Assembly (NCBI GenBank): GCA_903888815.1
Contig: CAISVC010000045.1
Location: 1-6,074 of the forward strand
Reading direction: 5' to 3'
Source: an uncultured Fibrobacterota bacterium
Lineage (GTDB): Bacteria > Fibrobacterota > Chitinivibrionia > Chitinivibrionales > Chitinispirillaceae
DNA length: 6,074 nucleotides
The position numbers and the translations under genes are program-made. The notes under the pieces are model-generated. The model made no database searches and was not told the origin of the DNA. It saw only the letters and a list, made by a program, of their open reading frames with translations. Shown here piece by piece: positions 4,969-6,074 of this stretch (its first letter is position 1; every line of letters begins with the position of its first letter).

Positions 4969-6074
4969 TCAACCCTTATCAACCAGCGGCCGGAGAACGT
5001 CTTTTATCTCTTCGACGGTGAAAGGTTTATTCAGCCTGCCCGAAAAACCGTACTGAGTGGGGTCGGCCATGACCGGATCATCGCAATAACCGCTTGACAC
5101 AATGGCCTTGATGGAGGGATCGATTTTCAGAAGCTGTTTCACCGTATCCCTGCCTCCGCGGCCGCCGGGAATAGTGAGGTCCAGAACAGCGATGGTGACG
5201 GGATGACCGGAATCTTTTTCATGCCTGACGGTACGTATTGCCTCATCGCCGTTGGGAGCGGTGACTGCCGAAAACCCCATCTTCTCCAGCATTTTTGAAA
5301 CAATGGAAAGAATAGGCCGTTCATCGTCCATGATAAGGATTCTGCCTTTTCCTTTGAACTCTTCAAGAGGCGCGGTTTTTTCACTTGTTATTGTGCCTGC
5401 TGAAGCAGGCAGAAAAACATGAAAGGTCGTTCCTTTCCCTGGCTCGGATTCGACTTCTATGGCCCCTTCGTGGCGTTTGATGATAGAATAGGTTATGGCC
5501 AGTCCCAGGCCGCTTCCCTTCTGTTTGGTCGTGAAAAAAGGATCAAAAATGCGGGGCATGATTTCTTTCGGAATTCCGATTCCTGAATCTTTAAATGAAA
5601 TTTTTACATAATTGCCTTCGCGCAGGATAAAATGTCTGCTGTGCTCAATAGCGATGTTTTGCGCGGAGATAACGATTGCGCCGCCGGCAGGCATGGCCTG
5701 CTGCGCATTGATCACTATGTTATCAATAACCTGGCTGATCTGGTTCTCGTCCAGATTGCAGGGCCACAAATCGGGCGGAATCGAAAACACACACGCTATG
5801 TTCGATCCGCTCAAAGCGAACTTCGCCGCGTTACGGACAAGCGGCTCAAGCGCAGCAATTTTTCGCACCGGCGTTCCGCCTTTTGAGAAGGTAAGCAGCT
5901 GATGGGTAAGCGCTCTGGCCCGGTCAAGGACCGACAGCCCCCTTGAAATCGTCGTAAGCGCTTCGGTATGATTCCCTTCTGAAATAAAAAGACGCGCAAG
6001 ATCCAGATTGCCGAAAATGCCGACGAGCAGGTTGTTGAAGTCATGGGCGATGCCGCCGGCAAGTATGCCGATGG
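4969..6074 (-). CDS. Hybrid sensor histidine kinase with C-terminal receiver domain (N-terminus outside window)
   Basis: The frame is open from the right edge to TGA at 4971-4969; 367 residues are visible, numbered here from the edge. The H-box is AGGIAHDFNNLL with phospho-accepting His10. The HATPase domain shows the N-box DNIVINAQQAM (117-127, Asn118 and Asn122), G1 DSGIGIP (162-168), F-box FDPFFTTK (176-183) and G2 GSGLGLA (186-192). A short linker leads to a receiver domain (about 244-363) with acidic pair Asp249/Asp250, phospho-acceptor Asp298 (VLDLTIPGG), Ser326/Ser327 and Lys349 (NKPF). All key residues are intact, so it should autophosphorylate and pass phosphate to its own receiver. 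No output domain or response regulator follows. The sensor region is missing, so the signal is unknown. The 214-bp gap to the regulator gene argues against one operon. Confidence 0.95.
   Translation of the reverse strand, partial: IGILAGGIAHDFNNLLVGIFGNLDLARLFISEGNHTEALTTISRGLSVLDRARALTHQLLTFSKGGTPVRKIAALEPLVRNAAKFALSGSNIACVFSIPPDLWPCNLDENQISQVIDNIVINAQQAMPAGGAIVISAQNIAIEHSRHFILREGNYVKISFKDSGIGIPKEIMPRIFDPFFTTKQKGSGLGLAITYSIIKRHEGAIEVESEPGKGTTFHVFLPASAGTITSEKTAPLEEFKGKGRILIMDDERPILSIVSKMLEKMGFSAVTAPNGDEAIRTVRHEKDSGHPVTIAVLDLTIPGGRGGRDTVKQLLKIDPSIKAIVSSGYCDDPVMADPTQYGFSGRLNKPFTVEEIKDVLRPLVDKG

Overview
The window looks like a chromosomal stretch of a Fibrobacterota-type bacterium (Fibrobacter / Chitinispirillum relatives). 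The main clue is a 288-residue regulator of the TIGR02147 / DUF4423 family, which is expanded in that phylum and also occurs in Bdellovibrio-like bacteria. It is followed by a lipoprotein gene of the carboxypeptidase-regulatory / FnIII / beta-propeller kind. This assignment rests on recalled family distribution, not on a search.

Layout. Positions 1-641 (minus strand) hold most of a DnaQ-like DEDDh 3'-5' exonuclease whose C-terminus runs off the left edge. Positions 642-1327 contain no intact gene. They hold an inverted pair of REP-like palindromes inside short inverted ends (771-905), a perfect 18-bp palindrome within a 39-bp dyad (933-971), a 56-codon remnant resembling the C-terminus of a family 2 glycosyltransferase (996-1166), and a 27-codon reading frame with a good ribosome binding site and an amber stop at codon 3 (1212-1295). 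Positions 1328-2161 (plus strand) encode a phage tail-fibre-like protein with three VGIG repeats. The AT-rich segment from about 990 to the hairpin at 2178-2206 is best read as a leftover of a prophage tail/glycosyltransferase module. It is the only plus-strand coding in the window.

Positions 2213-4754 (minus strand) form a two-gene operon: the TIGR02147 regulator (3888-4754), then a 563-residue exported lipoprotein (2213-3904), overlapping by 17 bp. Upstream of the operon is a 16-bp palindrome, GTTACCTGAAGGTAAC, which recurs with one base changed at 945-960 beside the phage remnant. A half copy lies at 4945-4951. It is a candidate operator.

Positions 4969-6074 (minus strand) hold the C-terminal 367 residues of a hybrid sensor histidine kinase: HisKA, HATPase and a C-terminal receiver domain. 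Its N-terminal sensor part lies beyond the right edge. The kinase and the regulator operon run in the same direction but are separated by 214 bp with their own promoter-like sequences, so they are probably separate transcription units. I saw no rRNA, tRNA or CRISPR array. The most interesting unexplained unit is the regulator-lipoprotein pair together with its shared palindrome.
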